A stretch of DNA of 16,037 bases from CALXXL01 sp964512385 (GTDB taxonomy: Bacteria; Verrucomicrobiota; Lentisphaeria; Victivallales; Victivallaceae). Made by a program: the position numbers and the translations under genes. Of the stretch, positions 16,018-16,037 are shown one piece after another. Under the pieces are notes generated by a model that was not told the origin of the DNA, did no database searches, and saw nothing but the letters and a program-made list of their open reading frames with translations. The DNA is taken from contig CAZEHZ010000049.1 of assembly GCA_964512385.1 (NCBI GenBank), positions 1-16,037 of the forward strand, in the 5' to 3' direction. How positions within the stretch are numbered: position 1 is the stretch's first letter; each line of letters starts with the position of its first letter.

Positions 16018-16037
16018 ATTACAGTCTGATATTTTAA

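Noticed and set aside
1..16037. Very frequent CCGG/GCCGGC words, considered as a genome-wide signal sequence
   Set aside because: They fall mainly inside genes and are explained by preferred codons such as CCG, GCC and GGC; intergenic regions are not enriched by eye.
1..16037. tRNA, rRNA, insertion sequences or integrase genes
   Set aside because: None was recognised on either strand; no transposase motifs, terminal repeats with target duplications, or tRNA-like CCA ends were seen.

Overview
The window most resembles the chromosome of a Gram-negative member of the Planctomycetes-Verrucomicrobia-Chlamydiae group, probably a gut Lentisphaerota/Victivallales-type bacterium. This is inferred from protein style and gene mix: a small AsmA-like envelope protein, a large secreted sialate O-acetylesterase, a cyanobacterial/PVC-style RNB exonuclease, and a GG-rich beta-helix protein. 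No rRNA or marker gene fixes the taxon. There are ten convincing protein genes, no tRNA or rRNA, no CRISPR array and no insertion sequence. No gap between genes exceeds 300 bases.

Layout. (1) 49-4405, plus strand: a tight three-gene run of an AsmA-like membrane-anchored protein, a secreted sialate O-acetylesterase and a U32-family Fe-S protein (TrhP/RlhA type). It closes at a strong bidirectional terminator (4409-4443). (2) 8265-4489, minus strand: a two-gene unit. A PF14907-type nucleotidyltransferase is followed about 20 bases later by a large multidomain protein with an IdeS/Mac-like (C66-like) cysteine protease domain, a PPC-like beta-sandwich, about ten degenerate GG-containing beta-helix repeats and a C-terminal beta domain. 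(3) 9393-8407, minus strand: a stand-alone class I ketol-acid reductoisomerase (ilvC). (4) 9605-13859, plus strand, divergent from ilvC: three overlapping genes for a TibC/Aah-like autotransporter heptosyltransferase with a four-Cys metal site, a membrane-anchored ApbE flavin transferase and an RNase II-family exonuclease. (5) 15954-13854, minus strand: uridine kinase and a ClsA-type cardiolipin synthase, convergent with the RNase and overlapping its 3' end by six bases.

The accessory part is 4.5-8.3 kb together with the heptosyltransferase at 9.6-11.0 kb. The protease has the features of a C66-like catalytic centre but lacks a classical signal peptide. It is paired with a nucleotidyltransferase. 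A protein-O-heptosyltransferase whose characterised relatives modify beta-helical passengers lies 1.3 kb beyond that pair. Whether these three form one system (activation, modification and export of a surface or secreted protease) is inference. The sialate O-acetylesterase on the left fits a host-glycan lifestyle.
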